DNA from: Bacillota bacterium | Lineage (GTDB): Bacteria; Bacillota; Clostridia; Christensenellales; CAG-138 | DNA length: 64,000 nt | Assembly: GCA_023455425.1 (NCBI GenBank) | Contig: JAEYCM010000013.1 | Location: 1 to 64,000 of the forward strand | Direction: 5' to 3' | In this document: piece after piece, positions 1-8,054 of the stretch | Layout of the letters: every line of letters begins with the position of its first letter | How positions within the stretch are numbered: the first letter of the stretch is position 1 | The notes under the pieces: generated by a model | Told to the model about the DNA's origin: nothing | The model's database searches: none | What the model saw: the letters and a program-made list of their open reading frames with translations, nothing else | Program-made: the position numbers and the translations under genes

Positions 1-2
1 GA

Positions 3-851
3 ACAAACTCCGAACGTCTCACCAAGCTCAAGAACGACCCGAACTCCGATGTGGACGTGATTTACCTTGCCCAGCAGTACGCGCAGGATGGCTTTGACGC
101 AGGCCTGTTCGACGAATTTGATTATTCCCGCGTGCCGAACGCGGAATTCCTGCTGGAAAAGGCCTCCGTCTTTAAGGACACCAAGCAGGGCCCGCCCACT
201 ACGATGAACCGCCTGGGTATCATCTACAACGCGGATGAAGTGGAGATCACCTCTTTTGCGGATCTGTGGGATGCAAAGCTTGCCAACGCCATTGCAATTC
301 CCGATATCGCGACGACGTTTGGCCCCGCCACCGTTACCATTGCCGCAAAATATGCAGGCGTGGATTATGCGACGGATAATGGCGAAGCAGCCTTCAAAGC
401 GCTTGAAGCGCTTAAGCCCAACATCGTAAAAACGTACTCCAAGTCTTCCGATTTGAAGAATATGTTTGCTTCCGGCGAAATCAAGGTTGCGCTTGCGGCG
501 GAATTCGCCTACAACACAATGGGCGACGATACCACGGCCAACCTCGTGTTCCTTGACCCGGCTGAAGGCGCGTACCTCAACTTCAATACGATCAACATCG
601 TGAAGACCTCCGATCAAAAGGATCTCGCGTACCTGTTCGTAGATCATGTTCTCTCTGCGGAAAGCCAGCTGGCAGGCGCCATCAACGTTCCCGAGTCCAC
701 GGTAAACACGCAGGTAGAACTTACCGAAGATGTTGCAGCCAAGCTTACCAGCATTGAAATTGCCGATAAATCCAATGTTGTGGATTTCAAAGTGGTAAAC
801 GCACAGCTTGCCGCCTGGGTAGACCTGTGGAACCGCACGCTCAACTCCTAA
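3..851 (+). CDS. PotD-like ABC transporter substrate-binding protein (5' truncated)
   Basis: This is the C-terminal part of an extracellular solute-binding protein of the spermidine/putrescine (PotD/PotF) type. The reading frame is open from the window edge, so the signal peptide and N-terminal lobe lie outside; the GTG at 51 is internal and not the start. Visible hallmarks are the FADLWDAK segment followed by a hydrophobic stretch around GPATVTIAAKYAG, the alternation of lobe II elements, and the closing AAWVDLWNRTL segment typical of this fold. The family binds polyamines or other small cations outside the membrane and hands them to a PotBC-type permease; the permease and ATPase genes would lie upstream. 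The amidohydrolase 90 bp downstream may act on the imported compound (inference). The substrate cannot be fixed from this fragment. Confidence 0.85.
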   Translation, partial: TNSERLTKLKNDPNSDVDVIYLAQQYAQDGFDAGLFDEFDYSRVPNAEFLLEKASVFKDTKQGPPTTMNRLGIIYNADEVEITSFADLWDAKLANAIAIPDIATTFGPATVTIAAKYAGVDYATDNGEAAFKALEALKPNIVKTYSKSSDLKNMFASGEIKVALAAEFAYNTMGDDTTANLVFLDPAEGAYLNFNTINIVKTSDQKDLAYLFVDHVLSAESQLAGAINVPESTVNTQVELTEDVAAKLTSIEIADKSNVVDFKVVNAQLAAWVDLWNRTLNS

Positions 852-941
852 CCGCGGCCGGCCGCGAATTTTAAACGCAACAGCACTGCGGGCCGGTATC
901 AACCGGCCCGCATGCTGACCTGTATTCGGGGGTAATTTTTC

Positions 942-2270
942 TTGTCTGATCTTCTTTTACGCAACGCAATCGTGCTCACAATGGATGAGCAGGATACCGT
1001 GATCCAAGATGGTTTTGTTTTCGTGCGAGGCGGCAAAATCGAGGCGGTTGGCCCTTCCGGCCAGGCGCCTGAAAACACAAGCGGGCTTCAAGTGCTCGAT
1101 TGCCGCGGCAAAATCGTGATGCCTGGTTTTATCAATACGCATTCGCACCTGCCGATGATCGTCTTCCGCACGCTTGGAGACGATATTCCGGACAGGCTCA
1201 ACCGCTACCTGTTTCCGTTGGAAAACCGGGCGATGAACCGCGAAATGGCCGTTGCAGGAGCAAACTATGCCTTTGCGGAACTGCTGCGCGGCGGGGTCAC
1301 CACCGTCTTTGACAGCTATTATTTTGAAAATGAAATTGCGATGGCCGCGGAAGCCAGTGGGATCCGGGCTGTTTTATCCGAAACCGTCATGTGCCGCCCT
1401 GCGCCGGATGCAAAGGAGCCATATGGTGGAATAGCGCATACGCGTGAACTGATTGCAAATTGGAAAGGGCATCCGCGCGTCAGGCCCGCGGTCAATTGCC
1501 ATGCGCCATATACAAACGACGCGGCACATTTGCGAGAATGCCACAAAATCGCGCGTGAAAATAACCTTGTGATGTCCATGCATGTATCCGAAATGGATTA
1601 TGAGCAGGAGGAATGGCGCACAAAATATGGTACAACGCCGTTTGCCTGGCTGGACAGCCTTGGCGTCTTGGACGAGCATTTTCTCGCGGCGCACGCCATA
1701 CATGCAAACGACGCGGATATTGAAATCCTGGCCAAGCGCGGGGTGAAAATATCCCACAATGCAGGCTCCAACTCCAAAAGCGCCAAGGGAGTTGCGCCTG
1801 TACGCAGCATGCAGCAAAAAGGCGTTGTTGTCAGCCTGGGCAGCGACGGGGCAATGAGCGGAAACACGCTGGATATCATCACGCAACTGCCGCAGGTCGC
1901 AAAGCTGCAAAAACTCTATTTGCAAGACCGCGCGGCGTATCCCGCGCGCGAAGTGCTGCGGATGGCCACCATCAACGGCGCAAAGGCGCTGGGGCTTTCT
2001 GACATTACCGGTTCGCTCGAGCCGGGCAAGCAGGCGGATATTGTTATCCTTGAAACCGACAGCGTCAATATGCAGCCCATCTACGATGCGTATTCCACCA
2101 TCGTTTACAGCGCAAATCCCTCCAACGTGGAAACAACGATTGTTGACGGCAGGATTTTGATGCACAAAGGCGCATTTTTTACGCTGGATTTTGCCCATAT
2201 TAAGCAGGAGCTGCTTTCTTATCAGGAAGCGATACGTAAAATTCTTCCGGAACTGGATCAGTCGCTTTGA
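942..2270 (+). CDS. Amidohydrolase, MTA/SAH deaminase or chlorohydrolase family
   Basis: Cytoplasmic metal-dependent hydrolase of the AtzA/TrzN/SsnA/MtaD group, 442 residues, the usual length. Sequence marks are the N-terminal beta-sandwich (LLLRNAIVLTMD), the metal-binding THSHLPM near residue 67, HAPYT near 189, HVSEM, HAIHA and the SDGAMSGN segment that carries the catalytic Asp. The family deaminates or dechlorinates aromatic amines such as S-adenosylhomocysteine, methylthioadenosine, guanine or triazines; which one applies here cannot be told. The start is TTG at 942, with a GGGGG-type ribosome site about 10 bases upstream; no ATG fits the N-terminal strand. It follows a polyamine-type binding protein, which hints at catabolism of an imported nitrogen compound (inference). 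A terminator follows. Confidence 0.85.
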   Translation: MSDLLLRNAIVLTMDEQDTVIQDGFVFVRGGKIEAVGPSGQAPENTSGLQVLDCRGKIVMPGFINTHSHLPMIVFRTLGDDIPDRLNRYLFPLENRAMNREMAVAGANYAFAELLRGGVTTVFDSYYFENEIAMAAEASGIRAVLSETVMCRPAPDAKEPYGGIAHTRELIANWKGHPRVRPAVNCHAPYTNDAAHLRECHKIARENNLVMSMHVSEMDYEQEEWRTKYGTTPFAWLDSLGVLDEHFLAAHAIHANDADIEILAKRGVKISHNAGSNSKSAKGVAPVRSMQQKGVVVSLGSDGAMSGNTLDIITQLPQVAKLQKLYLQDRAAYPAREVLRMATINGAKALGLSDITGSLEPGKQADIVILETDSVNMQPIYDAYSTIVYSANPSNVETTIVDGRILMHKGAFFTLDFAHIKQELLSYQEAIRKILPELDQSL

Positions 2271-2328
2271 ATAATAAGATTCATGATTATCGTGCTTGAG
2301 CGATTGCAAGATATAATTTTGAAACAAT

Positions 2329-2360
2329 GCGTCCTGCCGGTTTTTTAGGCAGGACGCGCT
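2329..2360 (+). terminator. Intrinsic terminator after the amidohydrolase
   Basis: A 10-bp perfect stem GCGTCCTGCC/GGCAGGACGC (2329-2338 and 2348-2357) with a T-rich loop, followed by GCTTTTA on the plus strand. It sits between two convergent genes and probably stops both, more efficiently on the plus strand. Confidence 0.75.
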
Positions 2361-2361
2361 T

Positions 2362-3345
2362 TTATAGGATCTCCCTTACCGCCGCTTCAATCCTCTCCAC
2401 ACCGGGAAGCGCGCGCTTTTCCAGTTCGGGGTTAAAGGGGACGGGGCAGAACATGCCGCCCACCCGCTTGATGGGCGCGCGCAGGTGATGGAACGCATCG
2501 CTGCCCGCGATGGTGCTCACAATCTCGCCGCCAAAGCCGCCGAACTCCACGGCTTCGTGTACCACGACCACCTTCCCCGTCTTTTTCGCCGTGTCGATCA
2601 CCGCCCCTGTATCGAGCGGGGAAAGGGTGCGAAGGTCCAGCACCTCAATCTCCTTGCCTGTTTCGGCCTTAATCTTTTCCGCCACTTCGAGCGCCATCAA
2701 CACCTGACGGCCATATGTGATGATGGAAAGGTCGCGCCCTTCGCGTTTGACTTTAGCCACACCCAAAGGAATGGTATATTCTTCTTCCGGCACCATGCCC
2801 GTGGTGCGGTATAGGAGCTTGGGTTCCATAAAAACGCAGCAGTTGTCGTCCCGTATGGCGGATTTTAAAAGTCCTTTCGCGTCATACGGGGTGGAGGGCA
2901 CGATCACTTTCAGGCCCGGCACGTGGCAGCACATCTGCTCGAGCGACTGGCTGTGCTGCGCCGCGGCGCCCGTGCCGCCGCCGTGCGCAGTACGGATGAC
3001 AAGCGGCATTTTGACCTTTGGGCCAAACATATAGCGCATCTTTGCGGCCTGGTTAATGATCTGGTCATAACAGACCGCCAAAAAATCCGAAAACATCAGT
3101 TCCACAATGGGACGCATGCCGGTGATGGCGGCGCCTACGCCCGCGCCGATAAAGGCGGTTTCGGAAATGGGGGTATTCATCACCCGCTCGGGGCCGAATT
3201 CCTGTACCATTCCCTTGGATACCTGAAACGTGCCGCCATATACACCGATATCCTCCCCCATGAAGAAGACGTTCTCATCCCGGCGCATTTCCTCGCTCAT
3301 CGCCTCGTTCAGGGCGGCAGCGTAGGTGATTTCTCTCATAGCCAT
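2362..3345 (-). CDS. Thiamine-dependent dehydrogenase E1 component, beta subunit
   Basis: Beta subunit of an alpha2beta2 pyruvate/acetoin/branched-chain 2-oxoacid dehydrogenase E1 (PdhB/AcoB family), 327 residues, normal length. It begins MAMREITYAAALNEAM and contains GEDIGVYGGTF, the transketolase pyrimidine-binding region (GMRPIVELMFSDF, TAHGGGTGAAAQHSQSLE) and the C-terminal domain ending in EAAVREIL. With the alpha subunit it decarboxylates a 2-oxoacid or cleaves acetoin with ThDP and passes the acyl group to a lipoyl E2. The ATG at 3345 is preferred because GGAGG lies 7 bases upstream; the frame stays open further 5' but overlaps the alpha gene. The gap to alpha is 19 bp. No E2 or E3 gene is adjacent. 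Confidence 0.93.
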   Translation of the reverse strand: MAMREITYAAALNEAMSEEMRRDENVFFMGEDIGVYGGTFQVSKGMVQEFGPERVMNTPISETAFIGAGVGAAITGMRPIVELMFSDFLAVCYDQIINQAAKMRYMFGPKVKMPLVIRTAHGGGTGAAAQHSQSLEQMCCHVPGLKVIVPSTPYDAKGLLKSAIRDDNCCVFMEPKLLYRTTGMVPEEEYTIPLGVAKVKREGRDLSIITYGRQVLMALEVAEKIKAETGKEIEVLDLRTLSPLDTGAVIDTAKKTGKVVVVHEAVEFGGFGGEIVSTIAGSDAFHHLRAPIKRVGGMFCPVPFNPELEKRALPGVERIEAAVREIL

Positions 3346-3364
3346 CTTATGTCCTCCCGCCCCG

Positions 3365-4384
3365 CTATTCCGCATACACGCAGTCGAGCACATCATCAGG
3401 GTCCGGCGAGGGGCTTGATAGCGCAAACTGCACGGCAGCCTCGATCTGACCGGCGGTCTTTTGATCCATCTCATCAATTTGGTCTTTTGTAAAGACCTTA
3501 TTTTCAATGAGATAGTTTTTAAAGCGGAGGATGGGGTTGCGTTCCTTCCACCAGTTGATTTCCTCCCCGCTCCGGTAAAGGTTCTGGTCGCTTTTGGAGT
3601 GCCCCGCGGTGCGGTAGGTATGCTCCACAATCAGCATGGGACCGTTTTTGAGGGCATACTCCCTTGCTTTCTTTACGGTATCGTAGACTTCCAGCACGTT
3701 GTTGCCGTCGCAGTCCACGGCCTTCATTCCGTAGCCCGCGGCGCGTTTAGAGAGATCGGTTTCCTTTGTGGCCCTTTCAATCGACGTGGACATGCCGTAG
3801 GTGTTGTTGAGCATGACGAACAGCAGCGGCAGGTTCCAGGCGGCGGCGAGATTCATGGATTCGTGAATCGCGCCCTGGTTGGAAGCGCCGTCCCCAAAAT
3901 ATACGACGCACACACGGTCAAGCCCTTTCTTTTTTGCGGTGAGAGCCGCGCCGCAGCCGATGGGACCGTTCGCTCCCAAAATGCCGTTTGCCCCGAGCAC
4001 GCCCTTATCAAAATCGCAGATATGCATGGATCCGCCGCGCCCGCGGTTGAGGCCGGTCTCCTTGGCGAGGATCTCCGCCATCATATGGTTCACGTCGCAC
4101 CCCTTGCCGATGGCTTCGCCATGGCCGCGGTGAGTGGCAAGCATGTAATCGTCCGCATGCAGCGCATAGCCGGTGCCGATTCCCGTGGCTTCCTGCCCGA
4201 TGCTAAGGTGCGCTGTCCCGTGGAGCATGCCTTTCTGGAAAAGTTCAAACACCTTTTCCTCAAATTTTCTGACTACCATCATGCCTTCCATCAGGCGGCA
4301 GAGTAGGTCTTTATCGTTCCTGTAGCAGTCTTCCGGACTGGTGCAGGTAAACGTATCAAGCCTGGGATTTATCAAAGCAACCAC
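3365..4384 (-). CDS. Thiamine-dependent dehydrogenase E1 component, alpha subunit
   Basis: Alpha subunit of the same E1 enzyme (PdhA/AcoA family), about 337 residues. The ThDP/Mg motif is complete: GDGASNQGAIHESMN followed by LLFVMLNN. The phosphorylation-loop region RTAGHSKSDQNLYR, and GHGEAIGKG with HMMAEI, are also typical. It binds ThDP and carries out decarboxylation in the cytoplasm. The longest frame starts at GTG 4384 but this abuts the AAAAAGGGG ribosome site; the TTG at 4375 (protein beginning MINPRLD) has better spacing and is a plausible true start. It is the first gene of an alpha-beta pair. Whether the complex uses pyruvate, acetoin or a branched-chain oxoacid is not decided by the sequence. 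Confidence 0.93.
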   Translation of the reverse strand: MVALINPRLDTFTCTSPEDCYRNDKDLLCRLMEGMMVVRKFEEKVFELFQKGMLHGTAHLSIGQEATGIGTGYALHADDYMLATHRGHGEAIGKGCDVNHMMAEILAKETGLNRGRGGSMHICDFDKGVLGANGILGANGPIGCGAALTAKKKGLDRVCVVYFGDGASNQGAIHESMNLAAAWNLPLLFVMLNNTYGMSTSIERATKETDLSKRAAGYGMKAVDCDGNNVLEVYDTVKKAREYALKNGPMLIVEHTYRTAGHSKSDQNLYRSGEEINWWKERNPILRFKNYLIENKVFTKDQIDEMDQKTAGQIEAAVQFALSSPSPDPDDVLDCVYAE

Positions 4385-4575
4385 CCCTTTTTAGTCCTGA
4401 AGCGCACAAAAGCGAGCTGTATGTTCCCATGCGCCCCGGCAGCTATGCGCCCTATTGTTATTGTAACCAAAGCCAGCCTGATTTGAAGATAAATGGGTAA
4501 AAGTTCAGAAAAAAATCACACTGTGCTGCAACATATCCCTTAGGCCGGAAACCTGCAACAAGCCGCGCCGCCTAT
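4385..4575. other. Intergenic region upstream of the E1 alpha gene
   Basis: Contains the leader and presumably the promoter of the E1 alpha/beta pair on the minus strand. I found no convincing -35/-10 pair, riboswitch or open frame here. Confidence 0.4.
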
Positions 4576-4625
4576 AAAAAGCCGGCCGCAAGACCAATCA
4601 ACATCCGATGGTACTTACGGCCGGC
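4576..4625 (-). terminator. Intrinsic terminator of ptsI
   Basis: Inverted repeat GCCGGCCGCAAG (4581-4592) and CTTACGGCCGGC (4614-4625), one mismatch, with a 21-base loop, followed on the minus strand by a TTTTT run (4576-4580). It lies directly downstream of the minus-strand ptsI stop codon. Confidence 0.75.
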
Positions 4626-4654
4626 ACAGCGGCAGTCTTTACGCTACATGCGTC

Positions 4655-6376
4655 TTATAAAAGCCCGGAAAGCTCGCTTCTAAGGTACACTTTCACTTCG
4701 TCCGCGGTGGGTAGCGCCTTGACCGTATTGGCCAGCTCTTCCGCCTTTTGCACCGTCAGGCCAGCCAACAGCTTTTTGATGGGCGCGACCGAAGCGAGGC
4801 CCATGCTCAACTTGCGCATGCCAAGGCCCACCAACACGACGGCCGCAAGCGGGTCCCCACCCATTTCGCCGCATACGCCCACGGGCTTGTTGAGGCGCTT
4901 GAACTGCTCCACCACATAGCCGATCAATCGGAACATTGCCGGGTGATAGCTCTGGTAATAGTCCACCAGCGCGGGATTCATGCGGTCCACCGCCGTCATG
5001 TACTGGCAGAGGTCGTTGGAACCGATGGAAGCGAAATCCACCTCCTGCGCCGCAAGGTCCGCAATGAGCGCGATGGAGGGGATCTCCACCATGATGCCAA
5101 GCTTGTAGGCCGTACTGAACGGAATTCCCTCTTTGGTAAGCTCCGCCTTGGCTTCCTCGATCATTGCTTTGGCGCGGCGGATATCGTCCAAACTCGCCAC
5201 CATGGGCAGCATAATCCACAAATTGCCGTGCACGGAAGCGCGAAGCGCCGCGCGAAGCTGGGTGCGGAACAGTTCGGGATGCGTAAAGCAAAGGCGCAGG
5301 GCGCGGTTGCCTAAAAACGGGTTTTCTTCCTTGGGGAGCGGCATACTTTTTAACTGCTTGTCCCCGCCGATATCGAGCGTGCGGAGGATCACGGGGCGGT
5401 CCCCGTAGGTTTCAAGCACCCTGCGGTAGGTCGTATACTGCTCTTCCTCAGTGGGAAGCTGCGCGCGGCCCATGTAAAGAAATTCCGTACGGAACAGACC
5501 TACGCCGTCGGTATAACGGCTGCCGTCAAGCTCCTCTTTCCCGGCAGACCCAATGTTCAACTGGACGTCCACGCGCACGCCGTCGGCGGTCAGGGGCTGG
5601 GCGTCCAAAAATTTCTTGGTCTCGGCTACTTTTCCGCGGTAGGCTTCCAGCTTCTTTGTATATTCAGCGAGTTCCTCAGGCGAGGGGTCCACAATGACGA
5701 CACCCTGCAGCGCGTCCACAATGACGGTTCCGCCCTGCCTGAGGCAGGCAAGCACATTGGGAATGCCCAGCACGGCGGGAATTTCATAGCTGCGTGCAAT
5801 GATGGCGGAATGCGAGGTGGGGCCGCCCACTTCCGTGAGGATGGCAAGCACCTTTTTGCGGTTGAGCGTGGCGGTATCCGAGGGGAACAGATCCTCCGCT
5901 ACGACGATGGCGTCTCGCTCCAGCGTAGCAAGGTTCTTTTCCTCCACGCCCGCCCAGCAGCGAAGCAAGCGGCTGCGCACATCCCGAAGGTCCGCCGCGC
6001 GTTCGCGGATAAGTTCGTCCTCCAGATTTTCAAATATCTCAATGTAACGGTCATAAACCTTCAAAATCGCATAATCGGCGGAAGAAAGCTCGTTGGTCAC
6101 CATGTCTACGATTTCTTCATCCAGGGTGACGTCGGTCAGTATGGCCTGATGCGCTACGAATATGGCCGCCTTATCCGGGTCGTCCTGCTGCAGGCGGGAA
6201 ACGATATGCTCAAGTTCCATTTCCACAGCCTGTTTCGCCCCATGGTATTTTTGGATGTTCGCTTCCACCTCGTCCTGCGCAATGCTGTCCTGGCGGATAT
6301 CCGGCACAAAGGGTTGAAAAAGATACACTTCGCCAATCGCAATACCCGGGGAAGCCGGGTTTCCTTTTATCACCAT
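4655..6376 (-). CDS. ptsI: Phosphoenolpyruvate-protein phosphotransferase (PTS enzyme I)
   Basis: Enzyme I of the sugar phosphotransferase system, 573 residues, standard length. It takes phosphate from PEP onto a histidine and passes it to HPr. Domains in order: N-terminal HPr-binding helical domain; phosphohistidine domain with the active-site His in GGPTSHSAIIARS (residue about 189, the same position as in E. coli EI); and the C-terminal PEP-binding barrel with LFRTEFLYMGR, GIMVEIPS and IGSNDLCQY followed by DRMNP. The ATG at 6376 has GGAGG 6 bases upstream. HPr (ptsH), normally the neighbour, is absent from this window, and no sugar-specific EII is present either. It is divergent from the marR gene and terminated by the hairpin at 4576. 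Confidence 0.95.
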   Translation of the reverse strand: MVIKGNPASPGIAIGEVYLFQPFVPDIRQDSIAQDEVEANIQKYHGAKQAVEMELEHIVSRLQQDDPDKAAIFVAHQAILTDVTLDEEIVDMVTNELSSADYAILKVYDRYIEIFENLEDELIRERAADLRDVRSRLLRCWAGVEEKNLATLERDAIVVAEDLFPSDTATLNRKKVLAILTEVGGPTSHSAIIARSYEIPAVLGIPNVLACLRQGGTVIVDALQGVVIVDPSPEELAEYTKKLEAYRGKVAETKKFLDAQPLTADGVRVDVQLNIGSAGKEELDGSRYTDGVGLFRTEFLYMGRAQLPTEEEQYTTYRRVLETYGDRPVILRTLDIGGDKQLKSMPLPKEENPFLGNRALRLCFTHPELFRTQLRAALRASVHGNLWIMLPMVASLDDIRRAKAMIEEAKAELTKEGIPFSTAYKLGIMVEIPSIALIADLAAQEVDFASIGSNDLCQYMTAVDRMNPALVDYYQSYHPAMFRLIGYVVEQFKRLNKPVGVCGEMGGDPLAAVVLVGLGMRKLSMGLASVAPIKKLLAGLTVQKAEELANTVKALPTADEVKVYLRSELSGLL

Positions 6377-6532
6377 GGGGGTCCTCCGTCCTGCTATGCT
6401 TCACCGCGCCACGTCCATGTGTGCGGCGTGTTCCGCTCCCTGGGTATCCCGGGAGCCGCTTCTTTCTATTATCCGCTGCATGGAAGAGCTTGTCAAGAAA
6501 GGGCCCGTCTGTATTCCTTTGTCATATAAAAA

Positions 6533-6562
6533 TTGACAAAAATAGTTCTATATAGTACTATA
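6533..6562 (+). promoter_or_regulatory. Promoter of marR with overlapping palindromic operator
   Basis: Consensus -35 TTGACA (6533-6538), 17-base spacer, -10 TACTAT (6556-6561). The -10 is embedded in the perfect palindrome TATAGTACTATA (6551-6562), as expected for an autoregulated MarR-type repressor site. The operator role is inference. Confidence 0.75.
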
Positions 6563-6584
6563 CGGTATAGAAGGAGTGATGGCG

Positions 6585-7019
6585 TTGCCCACAAGGAACG
6601 GCGGATTTTTGATTTCCCAGGTAAAGCAGTTGCAGGACAGGGTCTTTGACGCTTTGTTGCGCCAATCCGGCATCCAGGATTTCAACGGCGCGCAGGGAAG
6701 AATTCTTTATGTATTATGGCAGGAGGACAACCTGCCGATTGTGGAGTTGTCCAAACGCACATCTTTGGCCAAAAACACGTTGACCGGTATGCTGGACCGC
6801 ATGGAACACAACGGTTTTCTGATGCGCGCCTATGATGAAACCGACCGGCGGATGATTCGCATCCTGTTGACCCAAAAGGCCAGAGAGCTCAGCACAAAGT
6901 ACTTAGAAGTGTCGAAGAAGATGACCGCACTGTTTTACAAGGGGTTTACGGAAGCGGAAATGGAAGCGTTTGAGCATTCGCTTGCGCGCATCCTCCAGAA
7001 CATGAAGGATACGCTCTGA
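6585..7019 (+). CDS. MarR-family transcriptional regulator
   Basis: Winged-helix DNA-binding regulator of about 144 residues. The recognition part reads ELSKRTSLAKNTLTGMLDRM followed by the wing DETDRRMIRILLT, a textbook MarR signature. The family are dimers that repress their own operon and release DNA on binding phenolic or oxidant ligands. The frame is open from GTG 6576 and ATG 6579, but AAGGAG occupies 6571-6576, so the TTG at 6585 (8-base spacing) is the likely start. The gene precedes a nitroreductase by 42 bp and probably controls it. The promoter is overlapped by a palindrome (6551-6562). Confidence 0.9.
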   Translation: MPTRNGGFLISQVKQLQDRVFDALLRQSGIQDFNGAQGRILYVLWQEDNLPIVELSKRTSLAKNTLTGMLDRMEHNGFLMRAYDETDRRMIRILLTQKARELSTKYLEVSKKMTALFYKGFTEAEMEAFEHSLARILQNMKDTL

Positions 7020-7061
7020 TATTTTGGCTCACAACGCTTATTAAGACGGGAGGATAATTTT

Positions 7062-7688
7062 ATGGAGTTTTACACGGCCGTTGCGCAGAGAAGGACCATC
7101 CGCGACCTGCAGGACAAGGAGATACCAACGGAAATTCTACACAGGATACTGGACGCGGGTTTAAAAGCCCCTACCAACGACCACCTGCGTAATTGGGAGT
7201 TTGTCGTCATGACCGACCCTGCGGAAAAAGCAAAGATTATTCAAAAAATACCCAAGTCGTTTTCCAAAGGCCAGGTCCAGGAGTTTCTCGATAGTTGCAA
7301 CATGAGCGACCCAGTCCAGCGGGCCATGTATATGCAGGGCGTGCCCAAGCAATATACCATGCTGTATCATTCCGGCTGCCTGGTGCTGCCTTTTTTCCGG
7401 CAGGAAAGCCCGCTGCTAAAGCCGAAATCGATCAATGATCTCAACGGCTTTGCCTCCATTTGGTGCTGCATTGAGAACATATTCTTGGCCGCCACAGCGG
7501 AAGGCCTGGCGACCGCGTTTCGCATTCCCTTCCCTGCCGAAGTGAAGTACCTCAAAGAAGCTGTCGGCCATCCGGACAACTATGTGATGCCCTGCTACAT
7601 TGCCATCGGCTATCCAAAAGAGGATGCGGACAATACCATCCAGTACGAATACTGCGCCGCGGATAAGATCCGCATGAACCGGTGGTAA
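7062..7688 (+). CDS. Nitroreductase-family protein
   Basis: FMN-dependent nitroreductase-family oxidoreductase, 208 residues. The N-terminus (FYTAVAQRRTIRDLQDKEIP) contains the RRTIR motif that binds FMN phosphate; APTNDHLRNWEFVV and the C-terminal AIGYPKE segment are also typical. Members reduce nitro compounds, quinones or flavins in the cytoplasm with NAD(P)H. GGGAGG lies 10 bases before the ATG. Being downstream of a MarR regulator suggests induction by an electrophilic or aromatic compound (inference). The physiological substrate is unknown. Confidence 0.9.
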   Translation: MEFYTAVAQRRTIRDLQDKEIPTEILHRILDAGLKAPTNDHLRNWEFVVMTDPAEKAKIIQKIPKSFSKGQVQEFLDSCNMSDPVQRAMYMQGVPKQYTMLYHSGCLVLPFFRQESPLLKPKSINDLNGFASIWCCIENIFLAATAEGLATAFRIPFPAEVKYLKEAVGHPDNYVMPCYIAIGYPKEDADNTIQYEYCAADKIRMNRW

Positions 7689-7880
7689 CCCATAATCTCC
7701 AGCCAATACAGTTCATTATAAAAGCAGGTTCATGTGGGTATTTCCAAAATGGCTATAGGAAAAGTCATATGGGCAATCGTGGGTAATCGGTTATATTGAT
7801 GGCACGGCGAGCTCTCAATAAGAATGAGGGTATTGGTTTTCGCATGTGCGGCAGAATGAAAGCGGGAACTGCGTTTTTTC
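7689..7880. other. Intergenic region after the nitroreductase
   Basis: No convincing gene; an open minus-strand frame spanning this region and the start of the next gene has no family features and looks like a shadow. A terminator-like hairpin follows at 7881. Confidence 0.4.
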
Positions 7881-7909
7881 AGGCCGCACCTTAGCGCGAC
7901 GGCCTTTTT
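7881..7909 (+). terminator. Terminator or attenuator hairpin upstream of the DUF1538 gene
   Basis: Six-bp stem AGGCCG/CGGCCT (7881-7886 and 7900-7905) with a T run to 7909. It is 190 bp after the nitroreductase stop and 130 bp before the next gene, so it may terminate the former or attenuate the latter. Confidence 0.5.
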
Positions 7910-7959
7910 ATGCCGAACGAATTTTACATTTTGGGGATGATAGTATAAAATAACGAAAG

Positions 7960-8054
7960 ATGGATGAATGTAACGCATGGAAGGAGGTCGATTCATGCAA
8001 AAAGCAAATGGACGATCGTAACGTGTGAGAGGAGGTTGATTGATGCAGAAAGTC
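7960..8054 (+). repeat. 48-bp tandem duplication of a ribosome site and start codon
   Basis: Positions 7960-8006 and 8008-8054 align at 35 of 47 bases with a period of exactly 48. Each copy contains GTAACG, a strong GGAGGT ribosome site, and ATGCA(A/G)AAAG. The second ATG (8043) starts the DUF1538 gene. The first (7995) starts an eight-codon frame, MQKANGRS, ending in TAA at 8019-8021. The repeat therefore creates a translated leader peptide ahead of the gene. Confidence 0.75.
7995..8021 (+). CDS. Possible 8-residue leader peptide MQKANGRS
   Basis: ATG at 7995 lies 7 bases after an excellent AAGGAGGT ribosome site (7981-7988), and the frame closes at TAA 8019-8021, 21 bases before the DUF1538 start. 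The first residues, MQK, match those of the downstream protein, consistent with an origin by duplication. Whether it is translated, or affects the next gene, is unknown. Confidence 0.4.
   Translation: MQKANGRS

Noticed and set aside
1374..2327. Minus-strand open frame of 317 codons opposite the amidohydrolase.
   Set aside because: The plus-strand frame carries all the catalytic motifs; this is a shadow frame caused by high GC at third positions.
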